Source: Ectobius pallidus
Taxonomy: Eukaryota; Arthropoda; Insecta; Blattodea; Ectobiidae
Direction of reading: 5' to 3'
Length of the DNA: 64,000 bases
NCBI GenBank assembly: GCA_964059195.1
Contig: CAXKWD010000006.1
Span: 18,252,129-18,316,128 of the forward strand
Below the pieces are notes generated by a model. The model searched no databases, was not told the origin of the DNA, and saw only the letters and a program-made list of their open reading frames with translations. Below are positions 50,009 to 60,420 of the stretch, one piece after another (within the stretch, counting starts at the first letter, position 1; each line of letters begins with the position of its first letter). Both the position numbers and the translations under genes were made by a program.

Positions 50009-52936
50009 CTAAGTACCATATAAATGATTGTGCAATAAAAATAGCGAATCTTCTAAAACCCTAATACATATTTTAACAACAGTGTCTTTAGAAATATTGA
50101 GAGACTGAAGAAATGAATTAACAAAGGTGAAACTTGCACCGCGTGCTCCGAAAAGCAGACCCTTCACCTCCCATGCATTGACAGGTAAGTTATAGCTCTC
50201 ACTAAGGTGAGGGATGCATGGTTGGTATATGGCCTCCTTTTCCGCACTCACACGCTTAGCTTGTTCTGTATCCTCTTCTAGGCGAACTGTAGGATCCAAA
50301 ATTAACCCTCGTTTTACAGTTCTATTGATGGCTATTATGTCGGCTCTTCGATTACTGCCATCTTCCGCGATGCAATGCACCTCTTCATACACTTCCCAGT
50401 CTTTTTGTCGTCGAAGGGCTGTGGCAATCGCTGAACGGACACGGTGGTGGCGAGAATTTCTCAATAATTCACCCTTTTTACAACTACCCAATACATGGCC
50501 CAAGGTTTCTGGATTATTGCAACCTGTATGCCGGCAGAGTGATGTAGTTTGACTCCTTCCAGGTACAGACCTCACCGCAGAGATATTACAACACATCTTG
50601 ATTGCATTAGTCCACTGTGAACAAGAGAGACCTTTTCTATTGGATATCCATGTGTTGGTATTGGGATTTTCACTATAGACTGAAACGCCTTTACCTTTGT
50701 GAGGGAGTCCACACCATTTTTCAAAAGATCTTTTTCTCATTTCATTTCTTAACCATCGGCCTGTCTTGGTTAGTGTTGTTTCGTCACACCTAATGCTGAA
50801 ATGTGACAGTATGTCCTCCTTTTCTTTATCTAAATCTCTACAAAAGGGAAGGTGTTCATCATATATTTTACTAAGGCATTGAGCGATGTTGAATTGTTGA
50901 ATGTGAGCTTCCCATTCGGCATTAACGAGTCCCAATCCCCTGAATTTCCTCGGAGAATAAATCATGTCATTTGGACAATCATTTGGCAAGCTAATAATCT
51001 CTTTTATGGTTGATCGTAAGAGTTTGTCAACATCTTCTAAGAACTTGGTTGGAATTTTATTTAATGGAGTACTTTGGATAGGGTATACAATACATGGCCA
51101 AATATACTGATTGATTATGTTCGCTTTTTGGTCTGGATTGAGAAGATTTGAATTTGACAGATATGATAAATTATCTTCCAAATCTTTAATTATTTTATTC
51201 TGATCAAAAACAATTTCATCATAAAATGTAACTCCTAGGTACTTTACGGTTTCATCACTTTTTAAACAATTTAGGTTGGCAGTTCCCAATTTAACAGTTG
51301 AATCTTGACTAAGTTTACCATTTTTAATATTAATCATTTTACATTTAGTTGAATTAAGACTGAATCCAATTTCAGTCAAATGGCTTGTTGCTAGATTCAG
51401 TAGTGACTGGGCAGATGTTTCATTCTTAGCAACTAGAACTATATCATCTGCAAATGCCAATGCTGATATATTTTTAGCAGAGTGATTTATCTTGAAGCCG
51501 TGGCTTTGCTCAATTTCATGATCTGTTAAATTTTTAATGGTATCATCTATGGCTAAGTTAAATAATGCGGGAGAAATAGGCGATCCTTGTGCAACTCCTT
51601 TTCTTAGTTCAATGCACGTCGTTTTGTTTTTATTACATTCTATTTGAATGTGATTTCCTTGAATTAGATCAGCAATTAACTCTCTTAGGTTATTTGGCAT
51701 GCTAATATGCATTAAACACCTTTTAATATGATCGTGTCCCACATTGTCATAGGCCTTTGTAATATCAAGGAATATTACACTACAATCTTTCTTATTTATT
51801 TTGGCATCCTTAAGGCAACCATTAATGATAGATGTATTTAAGTGAGTACCAGGAAGGGAGATAAATCCTCTTTGATGTGCTGAAAATTCTAAATATGATC
51901 GTAATCTCAAGTCAATTGCTTTTTCAATTACACGTCGTATCACCGAAAAAATTGAGATCGGTCTCCAATTGGATAATTGCTCAGCATCACCGCCTTTAAA
52001 TATTAGAATCGTCCTAGCCCTTTTAAATATCTCTGGGCATTTCTTAAGGCGTAGCATTGCATTGGCTATTAAACACAACATTTTGTTTGTATGCAGCTCT
52101 TTTAATGCCCTAATAAGAACATTGTCTGGGCCAGGTGAAGTGTCAACTTTTATTCTTTTCATAGCAGAATTAATTTCATCGAGAGTTATTTCTATATCCT
52201 CTTCAGAAATTGGATCAACCTCTTGCATGTTAGTCAAATTATTAGCTTCTCCAAATAGCTTTTGATAGTACTGAGTAATTGTGGAAGTTGATACTTTACA
52301 CTGAGGAGAATTATGTTTATTCATTACTTGTCTCACAACTTTCCGACGTTGATTATAATACAAGTATTGAGCAACCTCATATTGGTATTTTTGCCTATTG
52401 GCTTGTCTTTTCCTTTTGGTTAACCTAGCTGGGTTATTACTTATGGAATATGAATTACTGTGATTGCCTTGCCTGTTCTTTCTCATCTTATAATAATGAA
52501 CTGCAGGATGCTTTGGTCCTGGAAGTGAATGAATAGCATGAGATAAGAACTCTGAAATCTCCACACATACATCTTGAAGTACTTCAAGGTTAGGATTTAT
52601 TACAAGTTCTTCTAAAGCACTTTCAAATTGCTTGATTACTTTGTCATTTTCATTGGGTAAAGCATTATCTGCTGATAAAGTATCGTTATTCACATTATTA
52701 GTGATACTCTCTTTGCTACTATTAATTGTAGTACAATCATTGCTACCATTAGTATCTTGTGATTCATTATTGGAATTTCCGATTTGTTGTGAATTTCCAT
52801 TCCTTTTTTCGTATTTAGATACTAATTTTTTGCGATATATTTCTGGATGGGCTTTACTTATGTGTATATTTATAGATTTAAACTCTTTTCCACAATGCGG
52901 ACAAGATTTGGTATCTACAGATGACTGTGAATCCAT
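50009..52936 (-). CDS. R2-type retrotransposon protein, intact
   Basis: A single uninterrupted frame of 975 codons. Order: an N-terminal CCHH zinc finger (C12, C15, H25, H30) with a shorter loop than usual; a polar, Asn/Ser-rich linker to about 95; a basic stretch (about 150-215, KRKRQANRQK); reverse transcriptase from about 240 to 540, with first catalytic Asp in IFLDITKAYDNVG (D391), KGVAQGSPISPALFN (446-460) and FADD (495-498); KYLGV at 565; a C-terminal CCHC knuckle (C801, C806, H814, C819); and a restriction-like endonuclease with RRADIIAI (D866) and LDPTVRLE (D881, E887). Such proteins nick a target and prime reverse transcription of their own RNA from the nick. The architecture and single frame fit R2 and its close relatives (R2/Hero/NeSL group). 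It is a little shorter than typical R2 proteins of about 1,050-1,100 residues. The start is the first Met, 11 residues before the finger. No stop or shift was found, so it may be functional. Confidence 0.9.
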   Translation of the reverse strand: MDSQSSVDTKSCPHCGKEFKSINIHISKAHPEIYRKKLVSKYEKRNGNSQQIGNSNNESQDTNGSNDCTTINSSKESITNNVNNDTLSADNALPNENDKVIKQFESALEELVINPNLEVLQDVCVEISEFLSHAIHSLPGPKHPAVHYYKMRKNRQGNHSNSYSISNNPARLTKRKRQANRQKYQYEVAQYLYYNQRRKVVRQVMNKHNSPQCKVSTSTITQYYQKLFGEANNLTNMQEVDPISEEDIEITLDEINSAMKRIKVDTSPGPDNVLIRALKELHTNKMLCLIANAMLRLKKCPEIFKRARTILIFKGGDAEQLSNWRPISIFSVIRRVIEKAIDLRLRSYLEFSAHQRGFISLPGTHLNTSIINGCLKDAKINKKDCSVIFLDITKAYDNVGHDHIKRCLMHISMPNNLRELIADLIQGNHIQIECNKNKTTCIELRKGVAQGSPISPALFNLAIDDTIKNLTDHEIEQSHGFKINHSAKNISALAFADDIVLVAKNETSAQSLLNLATSHLTEIGFSLNSTKCKMINIKNGKLSQDSTVKLGTANLNCLKSDETVKYLGVTFYDEIVFDQNKIIKDLEDNLSYLSNSNLLNPDQKANIINQYIWPCIVYPIQSTPLNKIPTKFLEDVDKLLRSTIKEIISLPNDCPNDMIYSPRKFRGLGLVNAEWEAHIQQFNIAQCLSKIYDEHLPFCRDLDKEKEDILSHFSIRCDETTLTKTGRWLRNEMRKRSFEKWCGLPHKGKGVSVYSENPNTNTWISNRKGLSCSQWTNAIKMCCNISAVRSVPGRSQTTSLCRHTGCNNPETLGHVLGSCKKGELLRNSRHHRVRSAIATALRRQKDWEVYEEVHCIAEDGSNRRADIIAINRTVKRGLILDPTVRLEEDTEQAKRVSAEKEAIYQPCIPHLSESYNLPVNAWEVKGLLFGARGASFTFVNSFLQSLNISKDTVVKICIRVLEDSLFLLHNHLYGT

Positions 52937-53073
52937 GTTCAGATGTCAAATATGAAGGGTTCTTTCTTCAATATTTTGCAAAGCATTACACAAAATGTTC
53001 TGCGAATATGATCACATAGACAAAAAGTTCCTTTGATGATTTACACACTGATTAATCTCTGTAATTATTATTT

Positions 53074-53561
53074 GTGATTATTCTAACAGTACAAATAATA
53101 TTGCAAAAATTCTTCTTCCTGGCCGAAGAAAAGTACCCACAGCTGAAAGCATTTGCAAGAAAAATGATTTGTGCAATTGGAAGTACTTATAAATTTGATC
53201 AGTTCTTTTCCATGATGAAAACTAATAAATCAAAGTATCGACCCAGACTTACATATGAAAATCTGGAAAACACTCTGCGCTTGTGTATTAGAGGGATTGA
53301 TGCCAACATTGATTATCTTGTTTCTCAAATTCAACCTCAAGCTCAAGCTTCTCATTAATTTCTGCTGATTGTAAGTAAATACCTAATCAGTTTTGTATGG
53401 TTCTCATTCATGTAACTTTAGCATTATACTTTATTTTTATATTTATAAATATAAAAAACCGCATTATGATTATTTTTCACAACTATTTATTATCTCCGGC
53501 CCGCGACTTCATAAATATCGTCAAGTTTAGCCCGCATCTTTCCAAAGGCTGCCCTTACCTG
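53074..53561 (+). pseudogene. hAT transposase C-terminal fragment (GTF2IRD2-like group)
   Basis: From about 53104 the frame reads KFFFLAEEKYPQLKAFARKM, then AIGSTYKFDQFFSMMKTNKS, YRPRLTYENLENTLRL and about 20 more codons to a stop at 53358. The FGSTY.CEQ.FS.MK..KS..RSRLT.E.L...LR pattern is the C-terminal dimerisation region of hAT transposases, in the subgroup that gave rise to vertebrate GTF2IRD2, EPM2AIP1 and ZBED5-like genes. After the stop, GGCCCGCGACTT (53500s) and GGCTGCCCTTACCTG (53547-53561) look like the subterminal and terminal end of such an element. Everything upstream of the C terminus is missing, and the R2-like element begins within about 130 bp. It is a truncated copy. Confidence 0.75.
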
Positions 53562-53577
53562 ATTTACACCCTGTATA
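53562..53577. repeat. Inverted terminus ATTTACACCCTGTATA, right
   Basis: Pairs with 49802-49817. The two words enclose 3.78 kb containing the R2-like gene and the hAT fragment. Confidence 0.6.
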
Positions 53578-53759
53578 TAACATCTCATTTTATAAATAGT
53601 CACTATAAAATGAAACTCGTGTCTTTGAGAGATTTCCAAGCCACTCGTGGCGTTACTTATGATAAGGATGTATTGTCTATGCTTCCACAAACACTTATTG
53701 TGAGAGGTTTACAATACTGTAGTGGAAGTGAGAATAGGAAACTGCTCCAACGATAGGAT

Positions 53760-54980
53760 TGTAACGGACTAGTTACACACTCAGCACTCTGCAGGGAACT
53801 CGTGGGTAAGAAACGACGACTGGATTTATAGGGCAGTTGGTACTCAATGGGGTGGAAACAGCAACCAGTGCATTCCGTGACGCAGAATCTTAGCGTGCAA
53901 GCAAACTTTCTTCTCTCATCCACTTCCTCAGCTCAGCTCTTACTCTCTCCATGTTGTGAATGAACTGTTACAGGAACAAAATGTAAATGATTTACTGCAA
54001 CAGAAAATTGAAGAGTTAACACTAACCTAAAAACGAAACTCCGTGGAGTCACATCCCTTTGAGCTGTATGCTCTATAATCAGAGATATGCCAACTCTGGA
54101 GGCAAGTAATGAAGCTCTTGAATCACAGATCGGTGCAGATCACGGTGAAGCAATGTCTAGGCATATTGAATATACCAAATGGGATGGATTTACTAAGAAA
54201 ACGATGAAGAGTGATTTCCTTAAGTGGGTGATTCACTGTCTTTAAGATTGTTCCTGTTTTATTTATGATGTGGCCTCACGAAGAGAAATTTCATTTCCCT
54301 GTGTAAAGAATATAAACATATCTATTAGCTTACTTAAGTTATTCAAGTAAACCTACCTATACAAAATTTTGATGTACCTACCGGAATGAATCTTTTTATT
54401 ATTTTCACATATTTTTCTATAAAAATACACAATAAAATGTCTATTGACCACACAACTTCCAACCATTATGTGGAGAATAGTCCCTTACAATGTTTCAAGA
54501 CTGAATGCAGATATGGAATTCATATTTAATATGCCTTTGTTGGCTGTAAATTTCTTTGTGTTTATATGTCTGGTTGATCGTGTCATATTTATAACTAACG
54601 CGATAACATTGATGCAACTCTTTAAAAGTACACAATAAAGGTATCCTTTTAGAAAAGAAATGATTTCAATAGCGCATTTCCAGTTTTTCTAATATCTCAT
54701 GATCAATTTCTCATATAACGTGGGTGGGCCAGGGCGCCAACACTGAGAGGAAATGAGACGAAGATTGGAAGAGGGAGAGAGATGCGGAATAGCAAGAAGA
54801 AGATCGCATAGCTATATCGCATTCCATCTTCTCCTGATCTGACAGTAAATATTGAAAGTCCCTATGCATGAAGAATAGAAGCATACGCGTTGCAATGTGT
54901 TTGTAGGTCATGTGATCTCTATGCATTATTTTACATCAGGATTAAGAGAATAATAAACTCACAAAATTCTTCACTATTTA
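53760..54980. other. No gene I can support
   Basis: A 52-codon frame from about 54089 (MPTLEASNEALESQIGADHG...) has balanced composition but no recognisable family. It is too short to call. The rest is AT-rich. Confidence 0.35.
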
Positions 54981-54984
54981 CATT

Positions 54985-55330
54985 GATGGCATCTGAACAT
55001 CACTCATCTTTATGCAGACGATCTTCAAATATACATTCATTCCCAACCAGACAATCTGAGTGACAGCTTAAGCTCAATGATGACCTTAAGACATTGAATA
55101 GCCTACTTGTACAAGAAATTTCGGATTGTGTCTCAACCCTGTGAAATATCAAGCTACAGAAATAAAATAACTGCTTTAAACCAACCCACATTACATGTGA
55201 CCCTAAACAAAACAAATATCCCCCTCAGCCGATCGGTTAAAAATATTGGAGTTCACATTCGCTCAACACTGAGCTGGACAATACAAATAAAGGAAACTTG
55301 TAAAACTTATTTTTCTCTTCTTCACTAATT
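54985..55330 (+). pseudogene. LINE reverse transcriptase fragment with YADD
   Basis: One frame reads THLYADDLQIYIHSQPDNLS (YADD at 55011-55022). After a frameshift the next frame has LKTLNSLLVQEI-type sequence, and the 73-codon frame 55107-55328 reads ALNQPTLHVTLNKTNIPLSR, then VKNIGVHIRSTLSWTIQIKE. The YADD catalytic box, followed by the N....K....I...G..I...L.W..QI thumb block at the usual distance, identifies CR1/Jockey-type LINE RT. The fingers upstream are gone. Stops before and after show a dead copy. It is probably part of the same old insertion as the C-terminal tail at 57170-57330. Confidence 0.75.
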
Positions 55331-55567
55331 AAAACCTGAGTTAATACTCATGAAGTTAAGACTTCATCATACAGCTTCTAATTCCCAGGACTCAAGATGG
55401 CTAAACGAAGGCCGAAATGCGCTTCTCCATTAAGAAAGTTTGCACCTAGAATAGCTAGATACACAGCATCTAAAAAGAATTTTGTAAGAAACAGTGACAT
55501 AAATATGAATTACAAACTAATTCAGGATACAATGTTCAGTGATGTATACATGTTTATTTTAATAAGG

Positions 55568-55757
55568 TATCTTCAAGACAAAAATAGTGTGCAGTGATAT
55601 TTATAGTTAACTTACTTGAAAGTATTAGACTACTTGAATAAAGAATTTGACTACTGGACATAATATCTTCAAGACATAAACAGTGTGCAGTGATATTTAT
55701 GGTTAACTTGAAAGTATTAGATTACTAGAAAAAGAATTTGGTTACTGGACATAGTAA
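55568..55757. repeat. Tandem duplication of a 96-bp unit
   Basis: TATCTTCAAGACA...GTGTGCAGTGATATTTAT...TACTGGACATA occurs at 55568-55663 and again at 55664-55757 with a few substitutions and a 4-base gap. Confidence 0.85.
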
Positions 55758-55955
55758 GATATGTACTTTTGAACAACATATAAATATTTTAGTTTTTAGG
55801 GTCATAACAAAATTAATGGCATTTTAAAACTTATTGCTTTTTAAAGTTTTAATATATATATGGACTAATGCGACAATTAGATGCTAATTTTTAAATATTG
55901 TCAGTTGGACTTGTATGTTGTTTATAAATAAGTTTCTAAGAGTACATAAATATAG

Positions 55956-56602
55956 CTTATAATTAGGGATGGGTCGATACCATATTTTCTCGATACTCGA
56001 TACTCGATACCGATGCATAACTTTTTCCTCGATACTCGATACCGTCAACATTTCCAGTTTCAATAAATAGGTACATTAAAAATTAAAAGTTGAGAGAACT
56101 GTGTAATACCAAGTAAATTAATTAAGTGTGCATATTTAATGAGGCAAAATTTAATATCATCAGTAGCCCATAATGTTTTTAAACTCTACATTAAAACTAA
56201 AATTAGTTTTTGGAACAGTCCACTTACAAGTTTTTGTTCAAAAATTACAATGGGGTTTGGACAGTCAGTTTTCTTGTTGGTTGTTATTGAAACGTTTGAC
56301 AGGAAACGAAACAATTAAGAATCTCTTCTGTTTGGATTTTAAAAGTCGGAAAGTCTTTATTTATGACTAGACATAAGTCACAGAATGGTTTTCTCCATTT
56401 CAAGGAGAAATATAAGTATTTACTATATTTAGTAGACTACTAAAAGCAGAAAGAGATACCGCATTTCCTTAAATTGCAGTGTTACCAAAGTATCGAAAAA
56501 GTATCGAGCGAGTTTTTTGAAGTATCGCTCGATGCTGATACCATGCAAGTATCGAGAGTATCGAGGTATCGAAAGTATCGAGGACCCATCCCTACTTATA
56601 AT
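55956..56602. mobile_element. hAT MITE, 631 bp, perfect 8-bp target duplication
   Basis: The element runs 55964-56594. Left end TAGGGATGGGTCGATACC; right end, reversed, TAGGGATGGGTCCTCGATAC. CTTATAAT lies directly outside both ends (55956-55963 and 56595-56602). Both subterminal regions are packed with the word GTATCGA or its complement (about six on the left, at least six on the right), oriented towards the interior on each side. Such arrays are typical transposase-binding regions of hAT elements. The interior (56060-56470) has a 65-codon frame without transposase motifs, so the copy is non-autonomous. The perfect duplication suggests a fairly recent insertion. Confidence 0.92.
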
Positions 56603-57169
56603 ATATTAGTCACCGTGTATCCAGATGACACTATCTGCAACTTAGATGTATTTTGGTTTATGGTGGAACAATTAAGACACTTACATTAAGTTACCACAAA
56701 CGGAAATGAAGTTTATCAATCATTACATTTAAATGAAATAGAATTGCACAAATCGATTAATGCACTTAAAACTATAGGTTCTTATTTAATTTAATTCTAC
56801 AAATACAAATATACAATTCAATCGAGGTGTCGCGGGTAGCAGTGGCCGATCGAACTGCAACAAACACGCTCGTTGAGCGAAATTTTACTTAATCCTTCCC
56901 AATAGCAGTTCGATGGTGGTTGATCGATAACGCTTGATGGTTAGTGTGACAAGGAACAGAAATATAGTCCAGAGCGCTAGATAGCAATCAATTGGTCTTG
57001 ATCGATCGATGCTCTGTGTGACAGGCCGCCAACTCTCATGGTTTCGACTAAACCAAACAATTCCCTTTCAATTCTCTAACAAACCTTGAAATATTCTTCA
57101 CCTAGTTATCTAGCATCACGCTATCATTATCTGTCTTCTTACCATAATTCGCAATTATCCGTACCAGGC

Positions 57170-57330
57170 CATAGGACAACTCTGTACGCTGAGTAACGCA
57201 CGGTTTCTGTGGCACGCTGCTGGAATTTACTGCCTGATGAAATCAGGAACAATCGGGGCCTCAAATAGTTTAAAATCAGAAATAACTAAACTCATACTGG
57301 AAGAAACTATTTAGCAAATATTTGTTTCCC
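57170..57330 (+). pseudogene. LINE ORF2 C-terminal tail
   Basis: RTLYAE, a stop, then RTVSVARCWNLLPDEIRNNRG, another stop and a degraded FK...YL ending. This is the RV.VARLWN.LP.EIR...S...FK block that ends CR1/Jockey-type ORF2 proteins. Two stops within 50 codons show decay. Confidence 0.7.
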
Positions 57331-57780
57331 AGGCTGATATTTCGTTTTTTTCTTGTTTTTCATTATGTACACTGTTTTTTAAAATATCAACTGTTTAATG
57401 TTCTCTCTTTATGTAATGTAATGTATAGGTAATTCATAAGTTATTAACCTAACTAACTTCAAGTTTATCAGTACACTATCATTATTATTATTATTTAATT
57501 ATTATCATTCCTTTTATTATTTCTTTACTTCTGTGGTTGCTCTATAGCCTATTATATAATTTTTCATTTCTTTTCCTTTATCTCATATTATTGTATTTAA
57601 ATTAAAAATTATTGTACAAATTTCGTAAAGATAATAGAATAATTATTGTATTGAAATTATTGTAAAATATTTATTTGAACTATGTAATGTAAATTAATGT
57701 ATCTGGTTGAGTGGAAGAGAAGGCCTGAAGCCCTTGTTATGAACTTCTCGATTTATAAAAATTCTATTCAGTGGAATCAG
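57330..57780 (+). other. Probable LINE 3' UTR
   Basis: AT-rich sequence with an ATT tract (57481-57500), ending near GGTTGAGTGGAAGAGAAGGC at about 57703 and the CTGAAGCCC word after it. This type of terminal hairpin-forming AAGAGAAGGCCTGAAG...CCC sequence is common at the 3' end of insect CR1/Jockey-like elements. The boundary is approximate. Confidence 0.45.
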
Positions 57781-57789
57781 AAAGGAGTA

Positions 57790-59600
57790 GAAGAAGGGTT
57801 TATGCAGGCTACATGGCTTCCAAGTTGTCAGTTCTTGCTTCTGTTTCTATATTGCGTCATCTTACTCTGCTAAATTTCAATAACCCAATGGTATAGTTTC
57901 TTCAAACGTCCTAAAATTTAAAAGTACCGTACTAATTTCTCTCTCGTTCCTTTCTTTTTCGTTTTGACCTGAATTAGGAATATTTTTACTGAAATAAAAC
58001 TTTTTCCATTAAGTTTACAGTTTTCCGATGATCTGTATCTTAAGCGGTGCTTTGCGTCTGCCCCTAAAGGTATATATATAATGAAAGCACAGCCAACGCC
58101 ACTACTTACAAGACAGTATTCAATTGTGAGATCGATTATTGCCAGTGCAACGGGGGGGGGGGGGGGAGGAAATCACTATATGGGGTTTTTTTTTGGGGCT
58201 AGGGTACTCGAATGTGAGGTCTCTTTTTCCGGGCATCACACTTTATTTGTGAAAGGAACCTCGAAACCGGAGTTATTGTTTTTTAATATATTTTTTAATT
58301 GCTTATGCATGATTATGGTGAAGTTCATGAGTCCGTGGTACTTTTTAATCGTTTCATTTTTAACATTTATGCCCAAACGGAAGCAAAAGATTCATTCTAT
58401 TCTTATTAATTATTTATATTTGTTACGGAATAACAATTAAATATGAATAAAATTGCGTTATAATTATTGTCTGTGAAATAAATTATTTTAATGAAACATC
58501 ACGCAGTTAAGTACGTAATCGCGGGCACCTGCTTGACTGGAGAATGGTTCACTGAAATATTTTAAATTTTCCTATGATGTACATATTGTATTGTACACAG
58601 ACCTCTGTATTGTATACAGACCTATTCTATACATGTTTCTATACTAGAAGAAAAGTTGGCGATCTTTGTCATGTCAGATGATTTCCAAATAGCCTACCTG
58701 TTTCAGAGATATTTATTGGTGAATATTAAAACTCTCAAAATATTTAAGCTGTTATTGTGTACATTCTTTTCTCAAAAGAGTTCTTTCGTTATGGGCAGGT
58801 AATAAATTTTGTCAAATGCATGATTTACTTAGACAAAGAAAATTTATTGACTCATGTACACCCACTCAAAATATCCACCCTTCACCATTGATTATTATTG
58901 TTATTACCTGTATCATCATCATCATCATCATCATTATATCACGGTAAGAACATTGTACTCGTACATAAAGATCGGCCCTGATGCCTTCCATTCTAGATAC
59001 CTGTTAGTGTTATAAAATTGTATTTTAAAAAATGTATTGCCTCTATAATTAACTTTTTCTGTGCTAGCTTTTAACAAATATTTTGGAGAAAGTTTGTGCA
59101 ACACATTTTGCACCATTTATTTCTATCCATTTCCAAAATCATATGAACAACGTCATCTTCATCTACAATCTTGCAAAATCTACGGCATAAATATCTTTAA
59201 GAAATAACTTTTTTTAATTCTCTTTTTCACTAAATTGAAAAAATTAACTATTAATATTAAATGAATGATTGTAGGTAGTGTTGTTCACATGATATTAACA
59301 AATACACACAAAAATGATCACTAGGAAATATTTATATTTTTGTAGAAGTTATCAAAGAAACGGCATTTCAGTGCATGAAACGTGGCTGCCATTTTGAAAC
59401 GATAATTAACGTAACTTAAATAGTTTGATTAATTTTGAAAATAGTAGGCCTATGCAGTTTTGGAAGTAGTCTATAAAGATTATTTCAGATTACAAGGTTG
59501 TAGAGCAATTCATTGCTGAGAAAAAAAATAATGCTCATCTATTTCTCAACTATGAATTTCATCGAGAGCTGTACTATGTCTCCCCTTAATTATTCTATAT
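57790..59600. other. No gene; homopolymer and ATC microsatellite
   Basis: A run of 15 G at 58152-58166 lies inside a 119-codon frame (58081-58440) that looks like chance, because it is dominated by homopolymer-coded Gly and Phe. An (ATC)n tract lies at 58911-58935. Confidence 0.5.
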
Positions 59601-59610
59601 CCCATTTATA

Positions 59611-59940
59611 AAACGATCCTGTTCAAAACAAAGAGGCGTGGCTGTCATAGTCCGCACGTAAGAACGCATGATATCACCGTGTTAGTGGTAGTTTGTTTAT
59701 TCTCAGTACAACTCACCCGCAGGGTCGTCGTGAACAATGAATCCTTTGTTTTGTTTGCTACTTGATATACTATAATGATGAAGATGCCAGTGAGAGTTTG
59801 TTATTTCAAATGTAAATGTTGATATTATTGTTGCATGAACTTACGAACACTACTTCTGTACTAGCAAGCCACTCCCTGGTAATGGCGCATGCTAACGACT
59901 CTGTGAGTTCTCCTCCCCTTTGTTTTGAACAGGATCAAAC
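59611..59940. mobile_element. Inverted-repeat MITE, 322 bp, 4-bp duplication
   Basis: The element runs 59615-59936. Left end GATCCTGTTCAAAACAAAG, right end its complement (CTTTGTTTTGAACAGGATC), extending to about 22 bp with one mismatch. AAAC lies directly outside both ends (59611-59614 and 59937-59940). There is no coding content. The superfamily is not assigned. Confidence 0.8.
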
Positions 59941-60254
59941 TAGAGTGGGAAAAATTATAATAGTCAATGCTTTGAGCATTTGAGTTGTGTCAAATTAAAA
60001 AATAGTTATAGCCTACTTCATGAACAGTTGTCACTGGCAGAGAAGAAAAAAATAATATAGTATTACTGCGGAGTGCCGTCTAGTAGAGATTTATTCTCCC
60101 ATGTATTATTGATTCGTTAAAATGCAGAACAGTTATAGCGGAAGAGACTTGATTTCAAATATGATATTACGATTGATATTGTATTAAAGTGACAGTATCT
60201 TAGACTGTTGGATGTAGCGTGTATTTTGGTATTTTGGTGAATCTAGGAGTTATA

Positions 60255-60420
60255 TGTCCGGTCAAGAAAACCACCATTAACGGCCGTGGGTGTCGGCATG
60301 CTGACCACATGCCCCCCAATCCTGCCATCTACCTACGGGAGATGACGCAGCGGTCGGGTGGTAGGCCAAGTACCTCCAGGGATGTAGCGCCACGGAGTTT
60401 AGTTTAGTTTAGTTTAGGAG
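60255..60420 (+). repeat. Short retroelement-like segment with (AGTTT)n tail
   Basis: A GC-rich island (GTGTCGGCATGCTGACCACATG, then TACGGGAGATGACGCAGCGG) ends in AGTTTAGTTTAGTTTAGG. A GC-rich body with a short simple tandem at its 3' end is what many SINEs look like. No clear A and B boxes are seen. Confidence 0.35.

Noticed and set aside
50214..50552. Plus-strand frames of 98-112 codons within 50.2-53.0 kb
   Set aside because: They are antisense shadows of the R2-like gene.
58081..58440. 119-codon frame with Gly run
   Set aside because: The run is a 15-G homopolymer, and the rest is AT-rich with Phe/Leu/Ile from T-rich sequence; no motif.
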